64,000 bases of DNA. It comes from Nocardia uniformis NBRC 13702 (GTDB lineage: Bacteria > Actinomycetota > Actinomycetes > Mycobacteriales > Mycobacteriaceae). The DNA is taken from NCBI RefSeq assembly GCF_001613345.1, contig NZ_BDCE01000019.1, positions 124,001 through 188,000 on the forward strand, given 5' to 3'. Every line of letters begins with the position of its first letter. Within the stretch, counting starts at the first letter, position 1. The translations under genes were made by a program, and so were the position numbers. The notes beneath the pieces are model-generated. The model made no database searches and was not told the DNA's origin. It saw only the letters and a list, made by a program, of their open reading frames with translations. Positions 63,807 through 64,000 of this stretch are shown in pieces.

Positions 63807-64000
63807 CTACTGCGCGTAGCGGCGCAGGCGACGAGCCGCGAACTCCCGGAAGTACGCCACCTTCTCTTCCGCGACGATCGACGGAAGCAGAAAATACCAG
63901 GCGCGTTCCATCCGCGCCGCCATCTGATCGATGGAATCCGTACTCACAGCAACGATGTGGACGCCGGTCGTCATCTCCTGCAGCAGCAGGCCGATGGTCT
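63807..64000 (-). CDS. TetR-type regulator, C-terminal part (cut by the window edge)
   Basis: The last 64 codons of a gene that starts beyond the window. The frame reads TIGLLLQEMTTGVHIVAVST, MAARMERAWYFLLPSIVAEE and EFAARRLRRYAQ before TAG. Its composition and position fit the TetR-family gene that precedes mfd in mycobacteria (Rv1019). Only the ligand-binding C-terminus is visible, so the call rests partly on synteny. Confidence 0.6.
   Translation of the reverse strand, partial: TIGLLLQEMTTGVHIVAVSTDSIDQMAARMERAWYFLLPSIVAEEKVAYFREFAARRLRRYAQ

Overview
This is high-GC actinobacterial DNA, most likely from a Nocardia or close relative (Mycobacteriales). The evidence is the core gene order at the right-hand end (a TetR-type regulator, mfd, mazG, then lpqU, eno, ftsB/divIC-like, a DUF501 gene and ppx), which matches the mycobacterial order, together with a perfect KstR-type operator, an IdeR/DtxR-type iron box, DUF3558 lipoproteins and a type VII secretion-style operon. 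The genus is an inference.

Layout. 0-24 kb is mixed metabolic and regulatory content: a KstR-box acyl-CoA dehydrogenase, lipoproteins, a desaturase, an SMP-30-like lipoprotein coupled to a MmyB-type regulator, an ArsR-controlled divergent locus, LemA, a YwqG-like protein, a beta-lactamase-fold lipoprotein, an MDR oxidoreductase with a divergent MarR, a secreted histidine phosphatase, a VapBC-like module, and an operon of an EspC-like gene (frameshifted here), an 866-residue WXG-like protein, two lipoproteins and a small protein. Gene remnants are common between these (epoxide hydrolase, DUF7064-like, AbiEii, Scr1-type regulator, methyltransferase).

24.5-37.9 kb is an accessory island. It has two complete AbiE-type toxin-antitoxin pairs, a frameshifted third antitoxin lying in a duplicated segment of about 1 kb, an AlbA_2/HATPase protein with its own palindromic operator, a three-repeat type I-E CRISPR array without cas genes, an XRE/DUF397 pair with divergent partners, a serine recombinase relic, and an AAA_14/DUF4143 ATPase preceded by five 23-bp direct repeats. 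A tRNA gene (anticodon UAA) marks the right edge. A 29-bp copy of its 3' end lies 9.7 kb to the left in the same orientation, as expected of the two att sites of an integrated element.

37.9-64 kb is mostly core genome, but about 14 kb separates lpqU from mazG. This interval holds a compact iron-box-preceded biosynthetic cluster (2OG/Fe(II) oxygenase, SbnB-like, SbnH/Y4yA-like decarboxylase, SbnA-like, MATE exporter), a CpdA-type phosphodiesterase, a Stealth phosphotransferase, an FMN split-barrel protein, TerD with a partial duplicate, a lipoprotein and a Fic protein with a long palindromic operator. The cluster has 2,3-diaminopropionate-type enzymes but no visible siderophore synthetase. Its decarboxylase gene carries, in frame, a palindromic repeat that also occurs twice between genes in this window. 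The cluster and this repeat are the best candidates for undescribed biology.
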